This document shows, piece by piece, positions 34,412 to 43,512 of a stretch of DNA of 64,000 nt. Source of the DNA: JBNKHG01 sp050290225 (GTDB lineage: Bacteria; Pseudomonadota; Gammaproteobacteria; Pseudomonadales; Cellvibrionaceae); NCBI GenBank assembly GCA_050290225.1, contig JBNKHG010000094.1, positions 91,418-155,417 of the forward strand. Direction: 5' to 3'. Below the pieces are notes generated by a model, which had not been told where the DNA came from, did no database searches, and saw nothing but the letters and a program-made list of their open reading frames with translations. Each line of letters begins with the position of its first letter. Position 1 is the first letter of the stretch. The translations under genes and the position numbers were made by a program.

Positions 34412-34618
34412 AGCTTCGTGTCGATTCGGGAGTTTACCGGGTTGTCATTTCCAGTATGCCCACAATGCAGACAATATTGAAGTGCAATGCCCCGGCCCGC
34501 CGTCAGTTCCCGCGTTTGGGATGGGCCTGCGCCCCCTCCTCACAGACCGGGCGCTGACGTGCTTTATCAGTACTGACTATAATAGCCGCGCGGAACCTTT
34601 TGATAGCCACCCGACCGT
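34412..34618. other. Intergenic segment yrfG-cysQ before repeat copy C
   Basis: Part of a 345-base divergent gap. Apart from repeat copy C I see no gene; no nudE remnant was found by eye. Confidence 0.4.
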
Positions 34619-34724
34619 ACTAGTACTCCTTCAAGGTGATATTGAGGGATATGGGTAAGTAGGCTTCGATCCAGCCACTCAGGCCTCACATCGCCGTCGA
34701 TTCGTAGAGCTAATGCAGTACTAG
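34619..34724. repeat. MITE-like repeat, copy C (106 bp, one terminal repeat shortened)
   Basis: The left terminal repeat ACTAGTACTCC plus TTCAAGGTGATA is intact. The interior matches copy B, except that a 13-bp core is inverted (AGCCACTCAGGCC here, GGCCTGAGTGGCT in B). The right end keeps only AGTACTAG, lacking about 20 bases present in B. It ends 32 bases before cysQ. Confidence 0.8.
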
Positions 34725-34756
34725 CAACCGGCCGCCCAAAGTAGGAGCACCACCTC

Positions 34757-35581
34757 ATGGATAAAGCCTTGTTACAGCAAGTGATTGACCTCTGTCGCCT
34801 CGCCGGCGATGAAATTCTCAAGGTCTACAACAGGATTGAGGGCTTTGAGGTCGACACCAAGGCTGATGACTCCCCGGTGACTGAGGCGGATCTGGCCGCC
34901 CACGCGATTTTAGATCCGGGGCTGGAGCGGTTGCTGGCGGGCGTGCCTGTGCTGTCGGAGGAGTCTGAGCTGCAGCCCTTCGCAGAGCGAGCCAGCTGGT
35001 CCCGATACTGGATTGTCGATCCCCTGGACGGTACCAAGGAATTTATCAAGCGCAACGGCGAGTTTACGGTCAACGTGGCGCTGGTCGACAAGGGTGAGCC
35101 GGTGCTGGGTGTGGTCTATGTGCCGGTGCTCGGTATCACCTATGCCGGTATAAAGGGCGTGGGTGCCTGGAAAATTGAACAGGGCCGGGAGCAGACAATC
35201 GCTGTGCGCACAGTCGCCTCGCGCCTTGATGCCGGTTTGCCGATAGAGTTGGTGGCCAGTCGCAGCCACGGGGCGGAAGCTGTCGTGACGCTGATGGAGC
35301 GGGTGGCGGCCAAACTGGGGCCGGTGGAAACCAAGAATATGGGCAGCTCCCTCAAACTTTGCCTGGTGGCCGAGGGAAAGGCGGACCTTTATCCCCGTCT
35401 GGCGTTAACCTCCGAGTGGGATACAGCCGCCGCCCAGGCGGTGGTGGAAGCCGCCGGTGGCCAGGTGGTGGATACTGACTTCAATGTTCTGCGCTACAAC
35501 ACCAAGGACGACATCCTCAATCCCTTCTTCTACGTGATCGGTGACCCCGGCTACGATTGGCAGGGGCTATTACAATACTGA
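34757..35581 (+). CDS. cysQ: 3'(2'),5'-bisphosphate nucleotidase CysQ
   Basis: Removes the 3'-phosphate of PAP made during sulfate assimilation, in the cytoplasm. 274 residues with inositol-monophosphatase-fold metal motifs: SEESELQPF, then WIVDPLDGTKEFIKRNGEFT, and EWDTAAAQAVVEAAGGQVVD near the C-terminus. KADDSPVTEADLAAH is the usual N-terminal signature. GTAGGAGCACCACCTC supplies the ribosome site. It is divergent from yrfG. Confidence 0.95.
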   Translation: MDKALLQQVIDLCRLAGDEILKVYNRIEGFEVDTKADDSPVTEADLAAHAILDPGLERLLAGVPVLSEESELQPFAERASWSRYWIVDPLDGTKEFIKRNGEFTVNVALVDKGEPVLGVVYVPVLGITYAGIKGVGAWKIEQGREQTIAVRTVASRLDAGLPIELVASRSHGAEAVVTLMERVAAKLGPVETKNMGSSLKLCLVAEGKADLYPRLALTSEWDTAAAQAVVEAAGGQVVDTDFNVLRYNTKDDILNPFFYVIGDPGYDWQGLLQY

Positions 35582-35798
35582 CTTCTATCTTTTTTGCCGT
35601 GTTGGCAGCAGATTCGAACGGATCAACTATTCTTTAAAACAAGGTCCTTAAAGCAAACGCCCCAGTTTCCACAGTGCATAGAGGGCGCAGCAGTTCCGGG
35701 GGAATGGGAGTAGAACGCGCGTACCGGTATAGACCACCGGAATATCGACTGTCGCGGAGTCGACCGGCGGTAACAACCCTGATGCTGGAGTAGTAATC

Positions 35799-36014
35799 AT
35801 GTCGAGAACACCGCGAGCAGCCCATGTGGGTGTCAGCTTTAACAGGACAGCCCCCTTGAGAATGCAGTTGATTCGGGAAATCACCTGCCTCGAACGTCAA
35901 TTGGAGCAGATGAAGCTCAACCAGATGAGTGTCGATTTTTCGATGCTGCAAACCTACAAGGAAATGATCCACTGTCGGCGCGAGATGCTGGGCAGCCTGC
36001 CCCGCAACAACTAG
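35799..36014 (+). CDS. Small hypothetical protein, 71 residues
   Basis: Start ATG preceded by GGAG at 8 bases. The first 20 residues are Arg/Ala-rich; the rest (LIREITCLERQLEQMKLNQM, then LQTYKEMIHCRREML) is an amphipathic helical hairpin. No signal or membrane segment is present. I do not recognise a family. Codon use and ribosome site support expression. The neighbouring EamA gene converges with it. Confidence 0.55.
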   Translation: MSRTPRAAHVGVSFNRTAPLRMQLIREITCLERQLEQMKLNQMSVDFSMLQTYKEMIHCRREMLGSLPRNN

Positions 36015-36042
36015 CTATGATTGAGAGCCTGGTGATCAACAG

Positions 36043-36999
36043 CTAGTCGCCGCCACCAGGTTGACTCCCTGCGGCGGGGCGTTCCGCCTGCCCTGCGCCG
36101 TCTCGCGGTGGGGAGTCTTCAACGGATTTTGGTAGTGAGTCTTCAACTGCCTTCTCCCCTATCCAAAGTGTCAAGAGCGCGCTCAGCACCACCATCGCAA
36201 TCCCGATATAAGTCCAGAACACGGGTAACTGTCCCCAGAACAGCCAGCCCCAGAAACCCGCGAAAACCACACCGAAGTAAGATACCGGTGACACTACGCT
36301 GGGTTTCGCATAGCGGAAACTCAGGGTGTATAGCTGCAGGGCCAGGTAGAGCCCAACCCCGACGACAACCAGGGTCGGCCACACATACCAGGGAGCCGGG
36401 TTCCAGTTGAGAATGGCCAGCGGCGAACTCACCACCAGGGCGATGGCGAAGTAATAGAAGACGACGGCTGCGTTGGATTCAGTGGCCACCAGCAGACGGG
36501 TGCAAATCATGGACATTGCCAGAAATACCGCCGAACTGAAACCGAGCAAGTACCAGTAGCTGATATTGTTGGGGCTGGGACGCAGGATAAACATTACCCC
36601 CAAAAAACCTACCGCCAGCGGCAATAGTCGCAGCCGGGGGATGCGTATGCCCATCCAGGCCAGCACGATCAGGGGTACGCACAGTGGCGCCGAATTGCGT
36701 AGCAATGTGGCCTCCACCAAGGGAATATGGGCAATAGCGATAATAAAAGCGTAGAAATTCGCCAATCCGCAGAAACCGCGCAGCAGATGCAGACCAGGGC
36801 GTTTCGTGGCAAAGCCGCCCCTGCCCTTGCGAAGCAGTGCCGGCAGGCTGATCAGCAAACCCACCAGGAACTGGGCGCAGATAATGACATGCACCGAGAG
36901 GAAGCCGGTCAGAAATTTGGTGCCCGCCGCGACCAGGCTGGCGATAATGCCCGTGAGCAGGGTGAGGCCGATGGCTTTGGGGATATTCTGGGGTGTCAC
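36043..36999 (-). CDS. EamA/DMT family transporter
   Basis: A 318-residue inner-membrane protein with ten predicted helices in two EamA repeats: first half TGIIASLVAAGTKFLTGFLS, second half VSPVSYFGVVFAGFWGWLFW. The drug/metabolite transporter superfamily exports small metabolites; the substrate cannot be told. The C-terminal 40 residues are polar (Pro/Gly/Glu) and cytoplasmic. Its start codon overlaps the stop of the upstream thioesterase gene (ATGA type), so the two are coupled. Confidence 0.88.
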   Translation of the reverse strand: MTPQNIPKAIGLTLLTGIIASLVAAGTKFLTGFLSVHVIICAQFLVGLLISLPALLRKGRGGFATKRPGLHLLRGFCGLANFYAFIIAIAHIPLVEATLLRNSAPLCVPLIVLAWMGIRIPRLRLLPLAVGFLGVMFILRPSPNNISYWYLLGFSSAVFLAMSMICTRLLVATESNAAVVFYYFAIALVVSSPLAILNWNPAPWYVWPTLVVVGVGLYLALQLYTLSFRYAKPSVVSPVSYFGVVFAGFWGWLFWGQLPVFWTYIGIAMVVLSALLTLWIGEKAVEDSLPKSVEDSPPRDGAGQAERPAAGSQPGGGD

Positions 37000-37433
37000 T
37001 GTGACAGGCGCTCGATATTACGCAAAAAACCTTCGGGGGTGGGAATGACTTTCTGGCGCTTGTAATCAAAAAACAGCATGGTTGTCCGAACTCGGGCTGT
37101 TTCCTGTCCCTTGGTGAGATTACTGAGGCGGTAAATCAGCTCGAAACTCTTGCCGGTAAAGCTGGCGGTGGCCACTTCGACCAACAATCGATCGCCATAA
37201 AAAGCCTCTGACAGGTAACAGGTCTCGGCACAGGCCATAATCAGACCTGCATCCTCGAAGGTATGGGCATCTTCGTAGCCCACGTGTTTGATATATTGCA
37301 GCTGGGCTTCCATGGTGATGGGTAGTACCCGGTCCGCCCACAGGTGATTGGCGGAATTGACGTCGGAAAAGAGCACGCGATATTCGAGGGAAAAATTGAA
37401 GCTGCTAGGCAGGTCAATATTGAGTCTGGCCAT
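36996..37433 (-). CDS. Hotdog-fold acyl-CoA thioesterase (4HBT type)
   Basis: 145 residues from ATG 37433 (MARLNIDLPSSFNFSLEYRV); an ATG at 37469 is also in frame. The hotdog motif FSDVNSANHLWADRVLPITM has Asp and Asn/His positions typical of YbgC/FcbC thioesterases, in a variant form. The substrate is unknown. It overlaps the EamA gene by 4 bases, which suggests the exporter and thioesterase act in one process. It is divergent from the haemoglobin gene across a region with an FNR-type box. Confidence 0.85.
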   Translation of the reverse strand: MARLNIDLPSSFNFSLEYRVLFSDVNSANHLWADRVLPITMEAQLQYIKHVGYEDAHTFEDAGLIMACAETCYLSEAFYGDRLLVEVATASFTGKSFELIYRLSNLTKGQETARVRTTMLFFDYKRQKVIPTPEGFLRNIERLSQ

Positions 37434-37770
37434 TGCGGAATCCGTCGTTAGCGTAAAAGCGGGGAGCATAGGGGTAAAGGACGGATGGATTCAAGCGGTA
37501 TTCACTGGGGTTATTGCCCGACCTGCTATGGCAGGCCACTGGGCTACCCCGATGGAGGTAAATTGATGCAGATCAAGTAAGGTCGAAAAAATCGCCCCTT
37601 GTTGGGTTTGACGCTAGGCCGCATTGGCTGGAATGCAGTAACTTCGGGGGATTAATGATATTGCGAAACGGGCGGCCAGCTCTCAAATCCCAGGGGCAAT
37701 ACCCTCATGTACTCAGGTGCTGGCAGGCGAAACCCGTTGAAAGCCCACCATTAGAGATAGGAATTGTGTT
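37434..37770. other. Divergent control region thioesterase / truncated haemoglobin
   Basis: 337 bases with no gene. It contains the perfect FNR/Anr-type palindrome listed separately. No clear -10 sits at the class II distance by eye. Confidence 0.5.
37563..37576. promoter_or_regulatory. FNR/Anr-type binding site
   Basis: TTGATGCAGATCAA is an exact match to the FNR consensus TTGAT-N4-ATCAA. It lies 194 bases before the truncated haemoglobin start and 129 bases before the thioesterase start. Oxygen-dependent control of either gene is inference. Confidence 0.6.
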
Positions 37771-38160
37771 ATGTCCCCACAGTCTCCCTACCAGATCCTC
37801 GGTGAGGAGGGTATCCGTCAGCTCGCCTATGCCTTCTATGATGTCATGGATGAGCTGCCCCAGGCTCAGTCGATTCGAAATATGCATGCCGAGAATATGG
37901 ATGAAATCAAGCAGAAACTGACCGACTACCTCACCGGTTGGATGGGGGGGCCGCCGCTGTATATGGAAAAGCACGGCAGCATTTGCCTGACAGATCCCCA
38001 TAAACCTTTCGCTATTGGCCCGGCCGAGCGGGACCAGTGGGTGCTCTGTTTCGAGAAGGCGCTGGAACGTATCGGGGCCAGCGACGAGCTTAAGCAGATG
38101 CTAAAGGGACCGGTTCAGGGTATTGCCGCTGCGGTGCAGAACCGGGAAACTTCTGATTAG
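37771..38160 (+). CDS. Group II truncated haemoglobin
   Basis: A 129-residue haem protein of the 2/2 globin fold, binding oxygen or nitric oxide. Group II marks are YQILGEEGIRQLAYAFYDVM at the start, YLTGWMGGPPLYMEKHG, then TDPHKPFAIGPAERDQWVLC. The FNR-type box upstream suggests expression in low oxygen or nitrosative stress. AGGAATTGTGTT precedes the ATG. It converges with the histidine kinase gene. Confidence 0.92.
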   Translation: MSPQSPYQILGEEGIRQLAYAFYDVMDELPQAQSIRNMHAENMDEIKQKLTDYLTGWMGGPPLYMEKHGSICLTDPHKPFAIGPAERDQWVLCFEKALERIGASDELKQMLKGPVQGIAAAVQNRETSD

Positions 38161-38193
38161 TCTCTGGGCTTCGGTCGAATACGGTTTAGGCGT

Positions 38194-41100
38194 TTAGGAG
38201 GACTGCGGTGCAGTCTCCCTCCGCTGAGAAGGCGGGAAGTGTTTCTGTAGCAAGGTCGCGATGTCGCCAAGTCGCGCGGGCTTGGTCAGATAGTCGTCCA
38301 TGCCCGCTTCGCGGGCCGCCCGTTTTTTATCACTCATGGCATGGGCGCTTAAGGCGACAATCAGGGAGGCTTCCCGTTGAAGTTCCTGTTCCCGCGTCCG
38401 GATGCATTTGGTGGCCTGGTATCCATCCATTACGGGCATTTCGCAATCCATCAGGATTAAATCAAAGCCGGATTCATTGCCGTTTACCCTGTCGACAGCC
38501 TCTTCGCCATTGCCGGCAATCTCGGCTTTTATTAAAAACTTTTCCAGCATGCCGGCAATCACTTTCTGGTTGACGACGTTATCCTCCACCACCATGACAC
38601 GCAGGTAACTGTAGTCGGGGTATCCAGCGGAGGTATGGGTTGAACCGGCTTCGCTTGGCTGGACGCTTATCGGTATACGGCTGTCCTGCTTCGTCAGGGC
38701 TACGGTAAAGTAAAATCGTGTGCCTCCCTGGTCGCGGTCTTCCACGCCGATACCACCGCCCATCAACTCGGCCAGGCGTTTACAAATGGTCAATCCCAGG
38801 CCGGTGCCACCGTACTTGCGAGCCGTGCTCTTTTCGGCCTGTGCGAAGGGGGTATAGATTTTTTGTTTCTGCTCTTCGGAAATCCCGATACCGGTGTCCT
38901 CCACCTCGCACCGTAACAATTTGTCATCGGCTCTCAGCTTGAGCCAGATATGACCGCTGGGTGTGAATTTGTAGGCGTTGCCCAGCATATTGACAATAAT
39001 CTGGCGAATGCGATTAGGGTCGCCCACAAGTTGAGTCGGGGTGCCGGGGGCAATGTCCACATGCAGGGATATGCCGGTTTCCCTGGACCTGTTCAGGAAC
39101 ATGGCACTGCAATCATTGACCAGGGTCTGCAGATCAAAGGGGATATATTCTATCTCCAGTTTCCCGGCCTCCAGTTTGGAGTAGTCGAGGATATCGTTAA
39201 TGACGGTGAGCAATGCCAGGGCGGAGGAGTGAATCGTGTTGACGTAACTCCGCTGTTCGTCGCTTAGCGCGGTATCGCTCAATAGCTCGGTCATTCCCAT
39301 CACTCCCGTCATGGGTGTGCGGATTTCGTGGCTCATCATGGCCAGGAACTCGCTCTTGGCTTTGTTGGCTACGTCGGCCAGTTCCGCCTTGCGGTCCGCT
39401 TTCAATTGTTCGATGCGGGATTCCATCAGTGCTTGTGATTGTTCGATTTGCTGTTGGGCGTGTTCGTTGATCAATCGCTCCCGCTCCTGGTAGTAACTTA
39501 TTTTTTGCAACAACTGTTCGGGAGGAATTTGCAGGTCGGACAGAAGGCCGGAATAGTAGTCGCGCAACTGCTCTGTTTCCGTTTCGCTGAAAAGGCCTGA
39601 TTGTTTGACCGCGTGATGGGCGCTGGCGGAGCCGATGGAGCCTGACAGGGTGTGCTCCACTTTTTGCTGGATATTGGATAGATCCAGCAGGCTGATGGGT
39701 TCACCCACAGGCCGTTGATCGGTGGCAAAACAGCAGTCCGCGTATTCCCGTGCCTTGCTGTCAGCGAGGTAGTTTTTAAACAGCCCATAGGCGATTTGAA
39801 ACTTGGAGCGACTGTCGATGGTGCGGGCAAGATCCACCGGTAATGTGGATTCAGCTTTTTCGATGTCGAAAAAGGCCTCGGTCAGACGGCTTTCTTCGGT
39901 GTCTGGCTGGTAAAGCAGCGAGTAAACAACGTAGAAAAACACGTTAAAAACCATACTCCAAAACACAGCGTGGCTGAGACTGTCGAGGCTGGTCAAGCCG
40001 AACAGGGCTTCCGGTCGCAACAGTTGCAAACCCCAGGGCCCCTGCTCCAACAGGGACGTGTCCATCCATCCGCTCTTGATAAAGGCGGGTAGCATCAGTG
40101 TGTACGCCCAGATACAAAAACCGGCACTCAGACCCGCAATCGCTCCGCGCAGGGTGCCACGGCGCCAGTAAAGGCCGCCGATAACAATAGGGGCAAATTG
40201 CATGATGGCGACAAAGGACAGGAAGCCCATGTTCACCAGCATAAAGGATTCGCCGATGATTCGTTCAAAGCCGTAGGCGATCACCAGCAGCAGTGCGACC
40301 ACCAGGCGGCGGCAGTGCAACAGTTGGCGGCGCAGGCCGTGCAACGGGGCATAGTGCTCCACGACCGGCAGGAACAGGTGGTTCGAAACCATCACCGAAA
40401 TGGACATGGCGGCGATCATGATCATGCCCATGGCGGCGGAAAATCCGCCGAGAAAGATGGCGGCGCTGAGCACTCCGGAGCCCGCCTCCAGCGGCAGCGT
40501 CAGGACAAAAGTATCGGCACTGCTGGCCGAGTATCCCATCACCAGGCCGGCGGCGGCGATGGGGACCACAAAAATATTAATCGCTACCATGTACATCGGA
40601 AACAGCCATTGTGCCTGTCGGATTTGCCGTGCAGAGGAGTTCTCCACCACCATCACATGAAACATATGGGGCAGGAAGAAAACGGCCGACATGGACAGGA
40701 CAAAGATCGTCGTCCAGGTGTCGAAAGCGGGCACATGGGTAAGGCGGGCCAGACCGGGAATGCGTACCGCCGCTTCGGTGGCGCGCTGGAAGATATCGTC
40801 GAAACCGTCAAATATCCCATAGGTGATAAAGACGCCTGCCGCCAGCAGCATCAACAGTTTAAACAGGCATTCGGCGGCCAGTGCCAGCATAATGCCCGGA
40901 TGCCGTTCCGTCGGGTCCAGTTTGCGCACGCCGAAAAGAATAATGAAAGCGGTGAGCAGCAGGATAAACAGCAGGCCAATCCAGGTGTCGCTCGCAAGCG
41001 CGGCCTGGTTGTGGCTGTCGGTTGCCAGGCTAAAAGTGGTGAGGATGGACTTCAGTTGCAGCCCGATATAGGGGACGATACCCAGCAGGCAAATGACGGT

Positions 41101-41448
41101 GACCAGGGCCGCCAGAGATTGCGATCGCTTGTAGCGGGCGGCGATGAAGTCGGCGATGCTGGTAAAATGGTAGTGGTTTTTTCGGTCAATAATTTTCCGC
41201 AGCGTAATGCCGCCGAACACCAATGCCAGCGTGGCTCCCAGGTACACACCCAGGAACTCGTAACCGCTGGTGGCGGCCTTGCCGACACTGCCATAGAAAG
41301 TCCATGAGGTGCAGAAAACCGCCAGTGTCAGCGAGTAAACCATCGGGTGGGTATGCAACCGGGTTGCGCGCTCACCCACCAGGGCAATACCAAACAGCAG
41401 AGCGATATAAATGAGTGTGATGGTGATCAGTGTCGGTACATTGAACAT
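38194..41448 (-). CDS. Hybrid sensor histidine kinase with SLC5 transporter domain and receiver domain
   Basis: A 1084-residue inner-membrane protein. Residues 1-510 resemble sodium/solute symporters (13 helices; TSWTFYGSVGKAATSGYEFL, GFSAAMGMIMIAAMSISVMV). After a linker and coiled coil comes a DHp domain with His at about 706 (AMMSHEIRTPMTGVMG), the ATPase (VEDTGIGISEEQ, YGGTGLGLTICKRL), and a C-terminal receiver with Asp at about 1000 (DLILMDCEMPVMDGYQA). It is related to CbrA and PutP-type kinases that couple nutrient sensing to carbon or nitrogen control. CbrA itself lacks the receiver. No partner regulator gene is adjacent. Confidence 0.9.
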   Translation of the reverse strand: MFNVPTLITITLIYIALLFGIALVGERATRLHTHPMVYSLTLAVFCTSWTFYGSVGKAATSGYEFLGVYLGATLALVFGGITLRKIIDRKNHYHFTSIADFIAARYKRSQSLAALVTVICLLGIVPYIGLQLKSILTTFSLATDSHNQAALASDTWIGLLFILLLTAFIILFGVRKLDPTERHPGIMLALAAECLFKLLMLLAAGVFITYGIFDGFDDIFQRATEAAVRIPGLARLTHVPAFDTWTTIFVLSMSAVFFLPHMFHVMVVENSSARQIRQAQWLFPMYMVAINIFVVPIAAAGLVMGYSASSADTFVLTLPLEAGSGVLSAAIFLGGFSAAMGMIMIAAMSISVMVSNHLFLPVVEHYAPLHGLRRQLLHCRRLVVALLLVIAYGFERIIGESFMLVNMGFLSFVAIMQFAPIVIGGLYWRRGTLRGAIAGLSAGFCIWAYTLMLPAFIKSGWMDTSLLEQGPWGLQLLRPEALFGLTSLDSLSHAVFWSMVFNVFFYVVYSLLYQPDTEESRLTEAFFDIEKAESTLPVDLARTIDSRSKFQIAYGLFKNYLADSKAREYADCCFATDQRPVGEPISLLDLSNIQQKVEHTLSGSIGSASAHHAVKQSGLFSETETEQLRDYYSGLLSDLQIPPEQLLQKISYYQERERLINEHAQQQIEQSQALMESRIEQLKADRKAELADVANKAKSEFLAMMSHEIRTPMTGVMGMTELLSDTALSDEQRSYVNTIHSSALALLTVINDILDYSKLEAGKLEIEYIPFDLQTLVNDCSAMFLNRSRETGISLHVDIAPGTPTQLVGDPNRIRQIIVNMLGNAYKFTPSGHIWLKLRADDKLLRCEVEDTGIGISEEQKQKIYTPFAQAEKSTARKYGGTGLGLTICKRLAELMGGGIGVEDRDQGGTRFYFTVALTKQDSRIPISVQPSEAGSTHTSAGYPDYSYLRVMVVEDNVVNQKVIAGMLEKFLIKAEIAGNGEEAVDRVNGNESGFDLILMDCEMPVMDGYQATKCIRTREQELQREASLIVALSAHAMSDKKRAAREAGMDDYLTKPARLGDIATLLQKHFPPSQRRETAPQSS

Positions 41449-41457
41449 GACTGGTTC

Positions 41458-41655
41458 CTAATCGCCATCGGGGCGGTCGAACAGGCGCAACAGGGGAATC
41501 AATGCCCAACAGCCGAAAAAGTAGTAGTAGAGCTGTGGCAGGTTATAGCTATCGCCACTGATTATCGGCCAACTGAGTAGCAGGAATGCCCCTATCGCCA
41601 GTAGCAACTGGATTTCCAATTGGCGTAAAAGTTGTCGCAGGCTGTTCATAGTCAT
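41458..41655 (-). CDS. Small membrane protein preceding the SLC5-kinase (CbrX-like position)
   Basis: 65 residues, two hydrophobic segments (LEIQLLLAIGAFLLLSWPII and YYYFFGCWALIPLLRLF), charged ends. It stops 9 bases before the kinase start, so they are likely translated together. In Pseudomonas a short membrane ORF, cbrX, sits before cbrA in the same way; homology by sequence is not demonstrated here. A role in assembly or gating of the transporter domain is conceivable. Confidence 0.65.
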   Translation of the reverse strand: MTMNSLRQLLRQLEIQLLLAIGAFLLLSWPIISGDSYNLPQLYYYFFGCWALIPLLRLFDRPDGD

Positions 41656-41741
41656 TGCTCACTGGCAAAGGTTATTGCAGATCTCTCGTCTTTAGTTCAG
41701 GTACCTTTATTCTAGCGGGATTGCTGTGCAGTGTATCGGGT

Positions 41742-42629
41742 TCACCCCGACAAGCGCCCTTCCATGGCCGGTTTCTCGTGCTCCAGCCGTTCGAGTAAGA
41801 ATGCCATCAGCGCCTTGACGCGGGCGGTCTGCCGTAAATCCGGGTGAATTAAAATCCAGAGGCTGAGCGTCAACGCCTCCGGCGGCTCAATCATCCGCAC
41901 CAACCCGGGCTCGCCATCACCGAGAAAACAGGGCAGTGGCGCAACGCCCAGCCCTCGCTTTGCCGCTTCAATGATGGTCATGGTGTTATTACTGCTAAAG
42001 ACCACCCGGGCTTTCGGGTAATTTTTTCTGCGCCACATGGGTGTCGGGAAAAAATCAACGCCGTCGTCCGGCATCAACCAGTCATATTCCTCGAGAGGTT
42101 TCTGCTGATGATTCTCCCTGTAGCCGGGAGCGGCGTACATACAAAAGCGGAACTTGCCGACTTCGCGACCGATATAATTGTCGGGCGGTTTGCGGGTTGC
42201 CCGTACCGCAATATCCGCTTCCCGGTGCGAGAGTCGCAGCGCACTGCTGGTGACCACCAGATTGATGCTGATATCAGGGTGCAATTGGCCGAAGGCGACC
42301 AGATGAGGCGACAGTAAACGCAGGGAGACACCCTCCGGCGCCGTAATGCGGATGCTCCCCTGCAGCCGCGTATCCCTGCCCAGCAATTCCCGCGAAAGTG
42401 TATTGACCTCATCATCAATACGCTCGGCCGAGCGCTTGACCGCTTCGCCGGCCTCAGTCATGAGATAGCCACTGGGTTGGCGTTCGAACAGGCGTACGTC
42501 CAATTTTTTCTCTATCGCGTTGATGCGCCTGAAGACGGTACTGTGGTTGATGCCCAGGGCCTTGGCCGCCCCGGACAGTGTACCCGTGCGGCATATCGCC
42601 AACACCAGATTCAGGTCATTCCAGTTCAT
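41742..42629 (-). CDS. LysR-family transcriptional regulator
   Basis: 295 residues. The N-terminal winged HTH is MNWNDLNLVLAICRTGTLSG with AAKALGINHSTVFRRINAIE. The C-terminal periplasmic-binding-like effector domain runs from about residue 90. Variants with STVFRR are common in the group controlling membrane or sulfur-related accessory genes. Start ATG 42629, AAGGAGGGG 11 bases before; an upstream ATG (42653) encodes the ribosome site itself. It is divergent from the DUF2938 gene, the probable target. Confidence 0.9.
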   Translation of the reverse strand: MNWNDLNLVLAICRTGTLSGAAKALGINHSTVFRRINAIEKKLDVRLFERQPSGYLMTEAGEAVKRSAERIDDEVNTLSRELLGRDTRLQGSIRITAPEGVSLRLLSPHLVAFGQLHPDISINLVVTSSALRLSHREADIAVRATRKPPDNYIGREVGKFRFCMYAAPGYRENHQQKPLEEYDWLMPDDGVDFFPTPMWRRKNYPKARVVFSSNNTMTIIEAAKRGLGVAPLPCFLGDGEPGLVRMIEPPEALTLSLWILIHPDLRQTARVKALMAFLLERLEHEKPAMEGRLSG

Positions 42630-42801
42630 CGCGGTTTTCCCCTCCTTGGCCATCTCATCGGGCAGCTACCGCTGCGAACCAAGAGAAGGCGCCAGAAACG
42701 GTTATTTGCATTTATGCAAACTGAAATTCCAAGTATGCCTAATTTTTCTGCAGCCAGAAACAGCATAAGCTATTTGCAAGAAACCCTAAAGGAGCCCTGA
42801 T

Positions 42802-43299
42802 ATGACATTCTTCAGCAGCCAACACCTGATATTGATCCCGGCAATGGGCGTTGCCGCCACGGCGTTCCTGGACCTCTGGGCCCTATCCCTGAACCGATTA
42901 TTTCACTACCCCGTGACCGAATGGGGGCTGGTGGGTCGCTGGTTCAGCTACCTGCCCAGGGGCCGTTTTCGCCACAACCCCATCAGCGACACACCGGCTG
43001 TCAGTTTTGAACGTTTTACCGGCTGGACCGGCCACTACCTGGTCGGCGTGACCTACGCCCTCCTCTACATGGCCTGCCTCAACGCCTTGGCGCAAACGCC
43101 CTCGCTCCTCTCCGCGGTGTTATTCGGTGTCGTTACCCTACTGGCGCCGTGGCTGATTCTGCAGCCCGGCCTGGGCAAAGGTGTCTTCGCTAGCGCCACT
43201 CCCAACCCCGCATTTACGAGGGTGATGAACCTGGTCGCGCACACCGTTTTTGGCCTCGGCCTGTACCTGAGCTGGCGCTTGCTCAATCTTATGGCATAG
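42802..43299 (+). CDS. DUF2938 family membrane protein
   Basis: A 165-residue inner-membrane protein with four helices, starting MTFFSSQHLILIPAMGVAAT. FYxP-like segments (SDTPAVSFERFTGWTGHYLV) and GVVTLLAPWLILQPGLGKGV with a conserved ASATPNP match DUF2938. Function unknown. AAAGGAG precedes the ATG. The divergent LysR gene is its probable regulator. Confidence 0.85.
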   Translation: MTFFSSQHLILIPAMGVAATAFLDLWALSLNRLFHYPVTEWGLVGRWFSYLPRGRFRHNPISDTPAVSFERFTGWTGHYLVGVTYALLYMACLNALAQTPSLLSAVLFGVVTLLAPWLILQPGLGKGVFASATPNPAFTRVMNLVAHTVFGLGLYLSWRLLNLMA

Positions 43300-43512
43300 C
43301 GCCCATAGCCCGCGATATGACTTTTGTTTCGAGCTGACGCTGTCCCGACATCCATCTTGAGAGGCAAGCAGACGCTGGATATTCAGCAAGTATTCAAGGT
43401 TGGACTAGACTTGCCTCATCAAACCGCAGTCGCTGTCTGACAACACCCGGGTGATCCCCGCTTAACACCCTTGGATCCCCCGGTCACTTCAATAAACGAC
43501 AGGAGGATCACA

